This document shows positions 19,173-30,043 of a stretch of DNA of 64,000 nt, in pieces (the stretch's first letter is position 1; each line of letters begins with the position of its first letter). The stretch is from assembly GCA_016711505.1 (NCBI GenBank), contig JADJSV010000001.1, forward strand, positions 62,001 through 126,000. The letters are read 5' to 3'. The notes below the pieces were generated by a model. That model did not search any database, was not told where the DNA came from, and saw only the letters and a program-made list of their open reading frames with translations. This stretch comes from Bacteroidota bacterium. Lineage in GTDB: Bacteria; Bacteroidota; Bacteroidia; AKYH767-A; 2013-40CM-41-45. The position numbers were made by a program, and so were the translations under genes.

Positions 19173-20201
19173 TTAAAAAGCCTGTTTCTCAGATGCCCTG
19201 TTTTTATTTCTCCTTACGAATTCAGCAATTATTGTTTTTATGCGTTTGAATTTTGTTCTGTAGTATAATAATTCACTCAGATATGCATTTGTAGCTTTGT
19301 TATAGATAGAAGCGTAAAATAATAATTCAGGATCTTTTAAATTTCTATTTTTGAAATTGAAGATCATCAATTTGATATAAGCTTTAATGTAAATATTCAT
19401 AACTGATCTGTCTGGTTTATAAAAATTGCTTATATATGATCTATAGAGTGATAGAACAACTTCATCACGGCCAAATCCCTTTTGTAATTCGATCAATCGT
19501 TCAATGTTTAATCGTGATTCCGGCATATAGTGATCGAACTTCAGTCGCTCGTCGTACCAAAGCTTAAACCCTAAAATTATCAGACCAAAACTTAGTTCAC
19601 TATCTTCACCGCCACCTCTGTGAGTTATTGATGACCGTCCTGTCTGAATACCCGGAAAATTACTTTCTATCAATAGCTCGTAACTTTTTTTTCTGAGATT
19701 AAAACCGGCGCCGTATAAATATGAGCGTTTCTCTTCAACATATCCTGATTTTGGTCCCTGAGGTCCAATAGCAAAATTCTCCTGATATTTTTTAAACCAA
19801 AATGGTTCTGTCTTTTCAAAAACTGCACGTCCAATTCCTCCGCAAGCAGCACATTCAGGATGGGCAGAAAATATTTCTGCCACCAAAGTGACCCAGTTTT
19901 TACAAACTCTGTTGTCGTCGTCTACAAATGAAATTATATCATACGCAGACTCCTGAATTCCTTTCTTTCTTGCAAATGCTTGTCCCGGCTGAGGTTCTGA
20001 TACTACTCTGAAATTAGTGACGTTGTCTTTTTTCCAGATCATTTCACTGACTTCAATAGTTTTATCTGTTGAGTTATTGTCTACTAAAAGTACTTCCCAC
20101 TTTATATCATTGCCTACTTCTTGCATTTGCAAGGCTTCAAGCGTTTCTTTTATACGACTTTCACTGTTATAGCAACAGATAACTATACTTATTCCCTGCA
20201 T
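19173..20201 (-). CDS. Glycosyltransferase family 2
   Basis: A protein of 342 residues with ISIVICCYNSESRIKETLEAL, WEVLLVDNNSTDKT, PGQAFARKKGI and ISFVDDDNRVCKNWV, where the DDD is the metal-binding motif of the GT-A fold. A later HRGGGEDSELSFGLIILG holds the ED acceptor-side motif, matching WcaA/GT2 proteins of this type. It adds a sugar to the growing repeat unit in the cytoplasm (family role). It starts exactly where the preceding GT4 gene ends (one-base overlap) and is 7 bases from the methyltransferase gene. Confidence 0.91.
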   Translation of the reverse strand: MQGISIVICCYNSESRIKETLEALQMQEVGNDIKWEVLLVDNNSTDKTIEVSEMIWKKDNVTNFRVVSEPQPGQAFARKKGIQESAYDIISFVDDDNRVCKNWVTLVAEIFSAHPECAACGGIGRAVFEKTEPFWFKKYQENFAIGPQGPKSGYVEEKRSYLYGAGFNLRKKSYELLIESNFPGIQTGRSSITHRGGGEDSELSFGLIILGFKLWYDERLKFDHYMPESRLNIERLIELQKGFGRDEVVLSLYRSYISNFYKPDRSVMNIYIKAYIKLMIFNFKNRNLKDPELLFYASIYNKATNAYLSELLYYRTKFKRIKTIIAEFVRRNKNRASEKQAF

Positions 20202-21355
20202 TATTTTTTTAATTCAAATGTGTCAACAAGCTTCTTTTTAAATTCCTCAATGTTTATTGAGTAGTCAATAGGAACTGTTTTCGTATTACCATTTAAAACA
20301 AACAACATTTTATCTGCAAGATCGTCAGAGCTGTTCTTGTCGAAGAACAGTACATTGGATTTTATTTGTTCCTTGTTAACAGCCAGATCGCTTGCAATTA
20401 CAAATTGATTTAATGCTTTGCAGTCTTCAATTACTGTGCTCCAGCCTTCAAATAAAGATGGTTGGAGAACTGCCACTGAGTTTTTCATTAAGACAAGTTC
20501 ATCCTCTCTTGAAATAAAACCGGTAAGGTTCACCTTTTTGTCAAGTCCATTCTCATTCAAAAAATTTTCAATTTTTAGTATGTATGTTTTATCTCTGTAT
20601 GAGGTCTTTTTTCCTGTCATTACAATCTGAAAGTCAGGATTAATTTTATTAAGTGACTTAACTGCTTCAACAACCAACAGATGATTCTTATGAGGCCAGA
20701 ATTGATTCGCAACCAGAAAATACTTTCCCGTAATATAATATTTATTCAATATTTTTTTGTGATCCAGTTTTGAAATATCGGGTACCAGGGAAATGAATGG
20801 AAGTATTTTTATTATATTCTGATGTTGGCCGAAAAATTTTTCATAATCGTCGCAAGCATTTTGACTACTTAATACAAGCGTGTAATTATTATTTGAGGCA
20901 ATTTTTTTCATTTCTGATTTTACAAATGCCTGTTCTTTCTGAGTTATGTACTGAGGAAAATATTGTTCCTGAAAATCTGGTTTCCAATACATTCTTTTTT
21001 TATAATAATAAGTCTCTTCACATTCGAAGTATGGATAAAGAAGATCGAAATTTTTAGGAAAAGAATATCTTTTGATCAAATAAACTCCGAAAATCTCTTT
21101 GATTACTTTATTTATCGCGAGTTTAAAGAATGATCTTTTGAAAGGTTTGAACTTATAATATTCGATGTAAGGATAATTGATTTCTTTTATCTCATTGATT
21201 GGTGTATGGATTGAATATAAGATTATCAGATACGGCCTGATCGAATCATCCAGTAATTTAAAACTACGTATAATGTTCTGAACATAAATCACCATTCCGG
21301 CTGAGAAATCATATCCTTCCTGACAATTAAGTACTATTCTCTTTCTTTCAGCCAT
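20201..21355 (-). CDS. Glycosyltransferase family 4
   Basis: A GT-B enzyme of 384 residues. The C-terminal domain shows YFLVANQFWPHKNHLLVVEAV, FQIVMTGKKTSYRDKTY, VNLTGFISREDELVLMKNSVAVLQPSLFEGWSTVIEDCKAL, where FEGWSTVIEDCK holds the E-x7-E pair contacting the donor. This C-terminal pattern resembles mannosyltransferase-like GT4 proteins, but specificity is a guess. It overlaps the upstream epimerase gene by 22 bases and the downstream GT2 by one base. Confidence 0.91.
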   Translation of the reverse strand: MAERKRIVLNCQEGYDFSAGMVIYVQNIIRSFKLLDDSIRPYLIILYSIHTPINEIKEINYPYIEYYKFKPFKRSFFKLAINKVIKEIFGVYLIKRYSFPKNFDLLYPYFECEETYYYKKRMYWKPDFQEQYFPQYITQKEQAFVKSEMKKIASNNNYTLVLSSQNACDDYEKFFGQHQNIIKILPFISLVPDISKLDHKKILNKYYITGKYFLVANQFWPHKNHLLVVEAVKSLNKINPDFQIVMTGKKTSYRDKTYILKIENFLNENGLDKKVNLTGFISREDELVLMKNSVAVLQPSLFEGWSTVIEDCKALNQFVIASDLAVNKEQIKSNVLFFDKNSSDDLADKMLFVLNGNTKTVPIDYSINIEEFKKKLVDTFELKK

Positions 21356-22230
21356 CTCACATAATTTTTCAATCCTTCGCTTAAACTAATTCCGGATCTG
21401 AATCCCAGGGCAGACAATCGTGTAATATCAGCCTGCCAGTTTATTGGATCACCAATCTTCGTTTGTCCACTAAAGGTTACTTTTAGATTTTCGTCATAGA
21501 TTCTGCAGAATTCGTTCGCAGCTTCGAAAATTGTAGTTTCTGTGCCTGATGAGACATTGTATGTCTCGCCATTGAATTCTCCTTTCTCAATAACAATTTC
21601 TATGGCCTTTAACAGATCTCTGATATTTATAAAATCCCGACTTTCATTTCCAGTACCAAAAAGTGAAATGTCATTCGACTTTTGAGTCTTAAGATAAATA
21701 TCCCAGAAAAGTTGCTTTGTCAATCGTTCACCATAAACAGCAAATACCCGTAAACTGATCGTCTTGGTATTATACAATGAATAAAATTTTCTGCAAATAA
21801 TTTCACTCAGATATTTATGCCAGCCATAAGGAGAAATTGGACTGATATCTGCCTGTTCATTTATTGGTAATTTTGATGGACTACCATACACAGCTGCACT
21901 GGACATGTGCATGAATTTGCATTCAGGCTGATGTCTCACCAAACAGGATAAAATTGTATTGACTGTTTGTGTGTTCAACTGATAATCGAGATCCGGGTTT
22001 TCAAGAGAGTAGGGGACACTTCCATTTCCTCCGGCATAGATACATAAGTCAAAAGTATGAGCATTAAAAAGATCGTTATAATCCGGAGAAAATTTATTGA
22101 CTTGAAAGTACTTTTGTGAATTTCCTTCAAGAACATCGCATCCATAAACATCATTGCCCTCAATAGAAGAGAAGTGATCGATCAAATGTGAGCCGATAAA
22201 TCCTTTTGAACCTATTATCAGAATTCGCAT
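21334..22230 (-). CDS. NAD(P)-dependent sugar epimerase/dehydratase (extended SDR)
   Basis: A protein of 298 residues from the ATG at 22230 (MRILIIGSKGFIGSHLIDHF, the Rossmann GxxGxxG). An upstream ATG would run back into the acetyltransferase gene. It has the catalytic YGWHKYLSE (Y-x3-K) and an upstream Ser region MHMSSAAVYGSP, plus the substrate-side RDFINIRDLLKAIEI. It belongs to the extended SDR group that includes UDP-glucose 4-epimerase and related NDP-sugar enzymes; the exact reaction is unclear. It starts one base after the acetyltransferase stop and overlaps the next gene by 22 bases. Confidence 0.9.
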   Translation of the reverse strand: MRILIIGSKGFIGSHLIDHFSSIEGNDVYGCDVLEGNSQKYFQVNKFSPDYNDLFNAHTFDLCIYAGGNGSVPYSLENPDLDYQLNTQTVNTILSCLVRHQPECKFMHMSSAAVYGSPSKLPINEQADISPISPYGWHKYLSEIICRKFYSLYNTKTISLRVFAVYGERLTKQLFWDIYLKTQKSNDISLFGTGNESRDFINIRDLLKAIEIVIEKGEFNGETYNVSSGTETTIFEAANEFCRIYDENLKVTFSGQTKIGDPINWQADITRLSALGFRSGISLSEGLKNYVRWLKERE

Positions 22231-22231
22231 C

Positions 22232-22783
22232 TTAATGTGCAATTGCTTTAATAAATTTTGCCGGATTGCCGGCAACAACTGTGAATGATTCAACATCCTT
22301 GGTCACAACAGAACCGGCACCTATAATAGCACCGTCTCCAATAGTAATACCCTTCAGGATAATTGAATGGGCTCCGATCCAAACATCATTTCCGATTTTA
22401 ATTGGATTGCTTGGAACATTTTCCCAGTTTTTTCTTCCATTCAGCCAGTCTCGCGTATCAGTTCTTCTAAGCAAATAATTTTCGGAATGAGTGTCACTAT
22501 CCTGAATCATACAGTCGAATGAAATTAATACATTATTTCCAATTTCAATCTTATTTGCAGAACCGACGATTGAATTTTTACCGATAAAAACGTTTTCACC
22601 TAAACTGATTTTTGCATTGGGTGTATAGGTAGTCAGAATTCCTTCAATCAGGCAATTATTACTGATGTCAATCACCGCTGTTTTATCAGTTTTAAAAATA
22701 ACTCCCTTGACAACAGTACCATTATCCATAGTATGCATTGTCGCCTTAACAGGAAATAAAAGATTAAACAATCTTCTGATCAT
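22232..22783 (-). CDS. Hexapeptide-repeat acyltransferase (left-handed beta-helix)
   Basis: A protein of 183 residues built of hexapeptide repeats: ISLGENVFIGKNSIVG, IEIGNNVLISFDCMIQDSDTHS, then IKIGNDVWIGAHSIILKGITIGDGAIIGAGSVVTKDV and VVAGNPAKFIK. The DSDTHS segment holds the likely catalytic His of the CAT/NodL/WbbJ type. It probably O-acetylates a sugar of the surface glycan using acetyl-CoA. It is 32 bases downstream of the ABC ATPase gene and ends one base before the epimerase start. Confidence 0.92.
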   Translation of the reverse strand: MIRRLFNLLFPVKATMHTMDNGTVVKGVIFKTDKTAVIDISNNCLIEGILTTYTPNAKISLGENVFIGKNSIVGSANKIEIGNNVLISFDCMIQDSDTHSENYLLRRTDTRDWLNGRKNWENVPSNPIKIGNDVWIGAHSIILKGITIGDGAIIGAGSVVTKDVESFTVVAGNPAKFIKAIAH

Positions 22784-22815
22784 TTTACACTTGTTTGAAT
22801 TGCTTTATGTTGATT

Positions 22816-24033
22816 TTATATTGACTCCCATTTGCATGAAATAATAATATTTCCATAATCCTTACCTTCATATTGTGAGAATGGTGTTCCTGTATCAGCA
22901 ACCCTGAAACGGCATTGGCCTTCATGGATGTCAAAAACTTTTCCATCGCTTCTCACAATTGCAAAATGAAATGAATATATGTTTGGTGCAATAAATTCCT
23001 TTGGAATCAGCATTGACCCACTTATCCTGTTTTCATGTCGAGCTAACTGATCGAGAGGTTTGTGTATAGTAAAGATTCTGTTTCCATATTTATCCTGCAA
23101 AGCAACAGAAAGGATCTCGTCTGAAACTTTATTGTTTGATACAAGAACAAAACTTATTCGAATTTCCTGATTAAATCCAAATACTGATGATGGTTTGTGT
23201 TCACCGTCAACGGTTGATACATGTTCAATGTACATTTCTTTGTTAGCTGTCAGTTTAGGATCATGTGTAAAAACATTCTCGCTTTCCTGATAATCGAATG
23301 AAAGATATTTTGAGGTAACAATATCTGTACTGTCGCTCACAAGAATTTCGCCTTTACTCATCAGAAGTGCTCTTGAACACAATTGATTTACCAGGCCCAT
23401 CTGATGGCTGACAAACAAAATCGTACGACCACTTCTTGTTACACCTTCCATTTTTCCAATACATTTTTTTTGGAAATCAGCATCACCAACTGCTAAAACT
23501 TCATCAATGATCATGATCTCTGGATTTAGAAAAGCAGCCACTGCAAAAGCAAGCCGTAATTGCATTCCACTGGAATAATGTTTTAATTGCGTGTCAAGAA
23601 ATTTCTCTATTCCTGCAAAATCGATAATCTCATCGAATTGTTGCTGAATTTCTTTTTTCTTCATCCCCAAAATCGAACCATTGAGAAAAACATTTTCACG
23701 ACCGGTCAGTTCCGGATGAAATCCTGTTCCAACTTCCAGCAATGATGCAATTCTGCCTCTGGAAATAATTTTTCCTTCAGTCGGTGGTGTAATTTTGGAA
23801 AGAACTTTCAGTAAGGTAGATTTGCCGGCTCCATTTTTTCCTATGATTCCAATACTCTCTCCGGCATTCACAGAAAAGGAAACATTTTTAAGAGCCCAGA
23901 ATTCTTCTGATTCTTTTTTTGAAAAAAAACTCAAAGGATTCATCAGTTTGCTCCGCATCGATTCATAGGGCAAATGTTCATGGTAGATCCTGAACTTTTT
24001 GGAGATATTTTGAACTTCGAGTATCGGCTTCAT
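22816..24033 (-). CDS. Polysaccharide ABC exporter ATPase, Wzt-like with C-terminal carbohydrate-binding domain
   Basis: A protein of 405 residues. The nucleotide-binding domain has Walker A GKNGAGKS, signature YSSGMQLRLAFAVA, Walker B IMIIDEVLAVGD and the switch histidine in LFVSHQMG. From about residue 255 a C-terminal beta-sandwich follows (FGFNQEIRISFVLVSNN, SVALQDKYGNRIFTIHKP, YSFHFAIVRSDGKVFDIHE), matching the Wzt C-terminal domain that binds the finished glycan's non-reducing end. With the permease encoded just upstream it should export an undecaprenyl-linked polysaccharide. The start overlaps the permease stop by one base. Confidence 0.95.
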   Translation of the reverse strand: MKPILEVQNISKKFRIYHEHLPYESMRSKLMNPLSFFSKKESEEFWALKNVSFSVNAGESIGIIGKNGAGKSTLLKVLSKITPPTEGKIISRGRIASLLEVGTGFHPELTGRENVFLNGSILGMKKKEIQQQFDEIIDFAGIEKFLDTQLKHYSSGMQLRLAFAVAAFLNPEIMIIDEVLAVGDADFQKKCIGKMEGVTRSGRTILFVSHQMGLVNQLCSRALLMSKGEILVSDSTDIVTSKYLSFDYQESENVFTHDPKLTANKEMYIEHVSTVDGEHKPSSVFGFNQEIRISFVLVSNNKVSDEILSVALQDKYGNRIFTIHKPLDQLARHENRISGSMLIPKEFIAPNIYSFHFAIVRSDGKVFDIHEGQCRFRVADTGTPFSQYEGKDYGNIIISCKWESI

Positions 24034-24851
24034 TATGCTAGATCAGCAAAATAATATTCTGTTTTACGGAAATAGGATAAGCCAATTGAAAATATAATCA
24101 GCGAGATCAAAAGACATTGTCCTACAAGTTCAAATGAAGGTGGAATGCCATTGATAGCTCCCCGCAGTATTTCTATAGCACCTGAAATCGGATTCAGATT
24201 CAATACCGATCGGAGAAAATCGTTTTTAACAATAGTCGCCGGATAGATCACCGGAGTCAGAAACAAAAGAATTTGAATCATGAAAGGAATGATGTATCTG
24301 AAATCTCTGTACTTAACATTCAAGGCAGCGAGCAGACAACCAAAGCCAAAAGTTGTAAGCAATGTGATGAATAAAGCTAATGGAAGTAATATTAAAATAA
24401 AAAGCAGTGAAAAGGAAGGAAGGTAATAGAACAAAACAATAATAAACATTATCAAAGTCATGCAGAAATCAACCAATGTTCCTAATACACCTGATATGGG
24501 AATTATCAACCTTGGAAAATAAATCTTTTTAATAATATTTGAATTGATGACCATACTATTTCCTGCTGTGGAAATTCCTGTTGCGAAAACATTCCACAAG
24601 ATCAATCCGGAAAAAACAAAAACAGGGTAGGGTAAATTATAGGATTTGATATCAAGATGAGAAGCGAAGAATACTGTGAAGATCACCATTAAAAGAAAGG
24701 GCTGAAGAATAGCCCAAAGCGCTCCCAGAACAGTTTGCTTGTACTTGATCTTAACATCCCGTAAGGTGAAAAAATAGATCAGCTCGCGAAAATCCCACAA
24801 CTCTTTAATGTTGAACTGCAAACCTTTAGCAGGTTTGATTTCATATTCCAT
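24033..24851 (-). CDS. Polysaccharide ABC exporter permease, Wzm-like (ABC-2 family)
   Basis: A protein of 272 residues with about six membrane segments after an amphipathic N-terminus (LWDFRELIYFFTLRDVKIKYKQTVLGALWAILQPFLLMVIF), the signature of O-antigen/teichoic acid-type exporters. A later FLTPVIYPATIV is also characteristic. It forms the membrane channel with the Wzt-like ATPase. It is the first gene of the minus-strand glycan operon that runs down to 13988. The 85 bases upstream separate it from the PKD protein gene on the same strand and may hold the operon promoter. Confidence 0.94.
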   Translation of the reverse strand: MEYEIKPAKGLQFNIKELWDFRELIYFFTLRDVKIKYKQTVLGALWAILQPFLLMVIFTVFFASHLDIKSYNLPYPVFVFSGLILWNVFATGISTAGNSMVINSNIIKKIYFPRLIIPISGVLGTLVDFCMTLIMFIIVLFYYLPSFSLLFILILLPLALFITLLTTFGFGCLLAALNVKYRDFRYIIPFMIQILLFLTPVIYPATIVKNDFLRSVLNLNPISGAIEILRGAINGIPPSFELVGQCLLISLIIFSIGLSYFRKTEYYFADLA

Positions 24852-24936
24852 ATTGGCCGCTTTTACGCAAACCTACATTAAATCTGAGTTTTTATCAAGA
24901 ATTATAGCAAATTATAAGAGCCAGTTATGAACGAAC

Positions 24937-27900
24937 TTATTTGGAATGTGACACTACTAATTGACGGTAAAATACTTTATCCTTGAAGATGACTCGGATT
25001 GTATAAAGGCCTTCCGGAAGATTGCTTACGTCGAACTTATAGTCTGAAAATCCATCCGGTGCCAGATCATTAAATACTTCTGACATCAGGCGACCCGCCT
25101 GATCGTAAACAGAGATCATTAGCTTTGATTTATAAGGCAAAATTATCCGGATATTAGCTTCCTCCGAGACAGGATTTGGATAAGGATTTAAAATTGATAA
25201 TTCATCAGTCCTTGTGTAGCATTTCTCATTATTTGAAATGACATCATCTTTTGACCATTCGGCTCTGAGGCAGTAATGCAATATGAATCACTGTTTATTC
25301 CACTCGACAATCTGAATGCTGCGGTAAAATGATAATTCTGAATTCCTGTTGTACCATTTGGAATTGATCGTTCCAGTCTTTCTCTTATAGAATTTCCATC
25401 GGAGAGCCGTGCTTCCATTAAGACGTTGTTAATCTCCAGTGTGCCCAGATTTGAAATCGTAGCAACGATGTAGAAATAATTTTCGTCCTCATAGGAAGAA
25501 TCACCAACAATTGCAATGTCCAATACAGGTTTGATAACATAAATTTCTTTTTGCATTGTATCTTTGCAACCAAAATTACTGGTAATGATCTGAGTAATGG
25601 TAAACAAGCCTGTGTCATTGTACAGATAAGGCGGATCCATTTCTGTGCTGATCAAACTGTCGACACCGAAGGTCCACTCAAAAGAATTTGCTGCATACGA
25701 TTGATCCGTAAATTGAACTGCTAACGGAGGATTTCCATACTGAGGATCAAAACTAAAATTAGCAATTGGCAATCCATGAATACTCACAACTTTTGAAATG
25801 GATTTGTCGCACCCAATATCACTTGTAACCAACAATGTAATTTGATAATTACCTGAATCGCTAAATGTATAATTCACCGATGGTCCCATCAAATTTGTAT
25901 CAGGAGCTTCAATATGCCATTGGTAGTTTGCAATCGTTCCGGCACTGATTGTGGATGTGCTTGTCAGATCATAAGTTGATCCAAGGCAACCCGGAGGAGT
26001 AGAAAAAGAAGGCACCGGAATCGGACTCACAGTTACTTGTCTCGTGGCAGATCCGATACAACCTCTTGTTGAAGTTACATTCAAAGTTACCTGATAATTA
26101 GCTGCTGAAATATAATAATGGGCCGGCTCTTTGAGTTGGTTTGTCTGACTGTCTCCGAAATTCCAATGATATAAACTGTCTATCGGTGAACCCGGGTTAA
26201 AAAATTCCATCAAATCTCCTAAGCAAGTAGGTGAGTAAGTGAAATTAACTGATGGAGTTTGATTTACTCTGATTGTTTGGAAAGCAGTATCACTACAACC
26301 ATGATTTGTTACAATGATCAACGATGAACTGTAATTCAGAGTTGTATCATACAAGTGAGTTGGATTTGTTAACGTTGAAGTGTTATTAGGAGAACTGAAA
26401 TCTCCAAAATTCCAGAGGTTTTGTGAAATGCTGCTTAGTGAGTCACAAGTACTTTGATTGGAGAAGACAACGTTTTGTCCTGTACATGCATTATTTGTAG
26501 AATAATTGGCAACAGGTTGCTGATGAATTATTACTGTATCATTAACAAGATCGGTACAGCCTTCAACAGAAGTAACTAAAAGGGATACGGGATAACTTCC
26601 TATACTATCGAAAGTAAAAAAAACATTGGTGAAAACGGATGAGTCACTATCCGATAAATGCCAAAGGTAGGTGGCAATTGAACTTCCACTTGCAGGTGTC
26701 GATTGATTAGTGAATGAAGTCGTTGTGCCTAAACAAACACTTGAAAATGTAAATGCAGCAACCGGACTTTCAATTACGGTTATTGTTTGTTGAGCCGGGG
26801 CACTTGGGCAATTTGAAGGGGAGTAAGCAATTAAATTTACAGTATAGGTTCCCGGATTCGAGTATATATGGACCGGTGAAGAAACAGAGTCCAGTTCACC
26901 ATCACCAAAATCCCAACTCCATGCTGAAATTGTATCAGCAACCACTAATGATAAATCGTTAAACTGTGCAATGTTACCCTGACAAATGGTAGCAGGCAGA
27001 GTGAAAGCTGCAGATGGAATATTACTTATTCTGATGTTTTTCGTTATGGTATCATTACATCCGTTGCTTGCATCAACGATATATTGAACCGTGTAATTTC
27101 CTATGGTGTTGGGGTATGAATAATTAGGTGAGAAAACTGTATCGGTACCGCCATCACCAAAATCCCATCGGTATCCTGATATCACAGATCCATTTGCAAT
27201 GGTTTGATTTGAAAAAAGTACTTGCTGTCCAACACACGTGTTGATCTCTTCAAAGGCAGCTATTGGACTTGAATTAACATTCAGATTTGTTGAATAGCTT
27301 GCAGAACAATTTCCATTACTGGTAACTGTCAGCGATACCAAATAGTTTCCACCTGTCGGAAAGGAGTAAACCGGGTTTTGTAAAGAACTTGAATCTCCAT
27401 TTCCAAAGTTCCATTGCCAGTTTACTATATTTCCTGAAGGAATTGTGGAAAGATCTGTAAATGGAGTAGAAGTATTAGAACATCCACTTGCTGCTGAAAA
27501 ATTTGCCGAAGGCTGTGCTGCAATTGATACCAGATTCATGAATGTATTATCGCAAGTGCCACTACTGGTAGTCAGACTAACAGAATATGTGCCTGAACAA
27601 GCATACTGATGTATCGGATTTTGTAATGAACTTGTATCTCCATCTCCGAAATCCCAACTCCAGGAAACAATTGATCCTCCGGAAACGGTACTTGAATCGA
27701 TAAAATGAACACTGTCTCCGAAGCAAAGGTTGGAGGTTACAAAAGAAGATATAGGTGCGTTTACAATTTGAATTTGTTGTGTTACAGAAGATGAATTCCC
27801 AAAACTGTCATAAGCAGTCAGCGTTACCGGATATGTTCCGGAAGTATTGAATGAAACATTCAACGGTGTATTTGCAGTTGATAGTGATATCGAAGCATTT

Positions 27901-29018
27901 GCCGTATTGTTGTATTCAATCACTTGTAAATTAAAAGAACTGATATTCTGAATAATTGCAAATTGTTTGTTTTCTTTTCTGTAGGTTGATAATCCTTTCG
28001 GATTTACACCACTATAATTTTCAATACCTATCAACTGTGCAGTATTTCCTGATAGTGAAGGCCCAAGATCATATTTTCTGATATCATTGCTGGTGTAATT
28101 TGTAGTGATCATTTTCCACCCTGAACTATCCTGTATTAAAGCGAGATCACTGGGATTACCATCTGAAATCACAGTTGTAAACGTCGGACTGGTATTGATC
28201 GTTGAACCGAAATTTGCTTTGACAACATTTGTCGAACCGAATCCTCCAAAATAAGCATAGTATGTTCCACATTCTTTAGCAAAAATTCCATCAAATACAT
28301 TTGAAGCTCCCGGAATGCTCACTGGTAAATTAGAAGTTGGAATATTTAGAATTGAATTTCCAAATTCAAAAAGTGTAAAGGTACCTGTAGTAAAGTTTGT
28401 TGCCATACCAAAAATACTACCTGAAGAATCAGAAATTACTTTAATTCCCCATGGTGTTGTCATGTTGCTTGTCGATACATTGTGAACTATAGTAGGGTTG
28501 TCTGGAATGTTCAGCAAACTGGTTCCGAAATGAATTCGACTCAATGCATAATTTCCATAATCCACTATAAAGCCATACCATTCATTATTTTCTTTAAAAA
28601 GTGCGATGTCTGAAGGTTGATAGAGAAATCCAAAGTCTCCAAGATTTTCAACTGATGTATAAGGCTGATCAATTCCATTTGCAAAAATAGTTCTGTACAG
28701 AGCAGAACCAGCGCAGTAGAAACCTACAATTGTATCATTTTGCATCTCTAAAGTGATATCTCTTGCATATTCTGCTCCAGCTGCAGTATCAATAATTTTT
28801 GTACCTGCATTTCTGAAAAAACCGGGAGTAAAATCCCATTCATAACTGCTGGCATTGACACTCGAATTAGTAAAAGTTATCGGAGCTCCTGCACATACTG
28901 AAGCAGGCATACTGAAACTTGCCGATGGACATTGTCCGAATGTTGAAGAAGCCAGTAATAAATTCAAAAAGATTATCATTGAAATTAATGAAATCTTTTT
29001 TGGTATTTCGTTATGCAT
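24937..29018 (-). CDS. Giant PKD-repeat protein with T9SS type A sorting domain (frameshifted)
   Basis: About 1360 residues after joining two frames. A signal peptide (KKISLISMIIFLNLLLASSTFG) leads into one PKD-like unit split around an inserted propeller-like region (residues about 60-380). Nine to ten PKD units follow (WDFGDGDTSSLQNP, WNFGNGDSSSLQNP, WDFGDGGTD, WDFGDGELD and degenerate ones). The end, LNPYPNPVSEEANIRIILPYK to RQLVVSHSK, is a type A sorting domain. The frame breaks in the four-T run 25249-25252; one added base gives GQKDDVISNNEKCYTR and restores the sorting domain. It is probably an extracellular or surface-anchored adhesin, cleaved on T9SS export. The break is most likely a read error. 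Confidence 0.88.
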
Positions 29019-29107
29019 CTAATAGGTCGATTTGAGTATTTTTAAAATCAGATTGTTCTCTGACTCATTACTCTGCATACGAAAACCTACACTTTAAAGT
29101 TCTAAAT

Positions 29108-30043
29108 TTAAATTTGAGAAAGCTGCTTTGAAAATAGTTCGTATGTACTTGATATTCCATTGCTTAGCCCTATTTTTGGCGCCCATCCAAGAGATTGGAT
29201 TTTCGATGAATCCATTAGTTTTCTTACAGTACCATCAGCACGGTTTGTGTCAAAAACAATTTTGCCTTTGAAGCCGACAATTTCTGAAATCATGGCTGAT
29301 AATTCTGAAATGCTTATGTCGCTTCCGAAGCCTATATTTAAAAAACCGGCTTCATCATATTTTTGCATAAGAATCAAACAGGCTTTTGCAAGATCATCGA
29401 CGTGCAAAAACTCCCGCATCGGTTTTCCGCTACCCCAGACAACTACCTCTTCCGATCCGTTTAGCTTTGCTTCATGAAATTTACGGATCAACGCCGGTAA
29501 CACATGCGATTTTTCAAGATCGTAATTGTCATTCGGGCCATATAAGTTGGTTGGCATTGCTGAAATAAAATTGCAGCCATATTGTGACCGGTATGCTTCG
29601 CAGAGTTTTATTCCTGCGATCTTGGCAATTGCATACGGTTCATTTGTTGATTCAAGTATTCCTGTTAAAAGGTATTCTTCCTTCAATGGCTGTGGTGCAG
29701 ATTTCGGGTAAATACATGATGATCCGAGGAACAAAAGTTTTTTAACGTTATTCTGTTTTGCAGCTTCAATAACATTTAGCTCTATAGCCAGATTATCATA
29801 GAGAAATTCCGCGCGGTAAATATTGTTTGCATTAATGCCTCCAACTTTAGCAGCTGCTAAAAAAACATACTCAGGTTTTTCGTTTCTGAAAAAATCATTT
29901 ACTGCCTGCTGATTTCTTAAATCCAGTTCTGTAGATGTTCTTAATACCAGGTTATGAAAGCCATTAGATTCAAGCTCTCTTACGATAGCTGAACCAACCA
30001 TTCCCCTGTGACCGGCAACATAAATTTTCGAATTATTATTCAT
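29108..30043 (-). CDS. fcl: GDP-L-fucose synthase
   Basis: It converts GDP-4-keto-6-deoxy-D-mannose to GDP-L-fucose by epimerisation at C3/C5 and NADPH reduction at C4. The product is 311 residues, standard length. Motifs: IYVAGHRGMVGSAIVRELE (Rossmann), FLGSSCIYPKSAPQPLKEE (catalytic Ser/Cys), PYAIAKIAGIKLCEAY (Y-x3-K), NLYGPNDNYDLEKSHVLPA and PMREFLHVDDLA. It follows gmd with an 8-base overlap, so both enzymes of the pathway are made together. It supplies fucose for surface glycans or, as known in Bacteroides, protein O-glycans (family knowledge). Confidence 0.96.
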   Translation of the reverse strand: MNNNSKIYVAGHRGMVGSAIVRELESNGFHNLVLRTSTELDLRNQQAVNDFFRNEKPEYVFLAAAKVGGINANNIYRAEFLYDNLAIELNVIEAAKQNNVKKLLFLGSSCIYPKSAPQPLKEEYLLTGILESTNEPYAIAKIAGIKLCEAYRSQYGCNFISAMPTNLYGPNDNYDLEKSHVLPALIRKFHEAKLNGSEEVVVWGSGKPMREFLHVDDLAKACLILMQKYDEAGFLNIGFGSDISISELSAMISEIVGFKGKIVFDTNRADGTVRKLMDSSKIQSLGWAPKIGLSNGISSTYELFSKQLSQI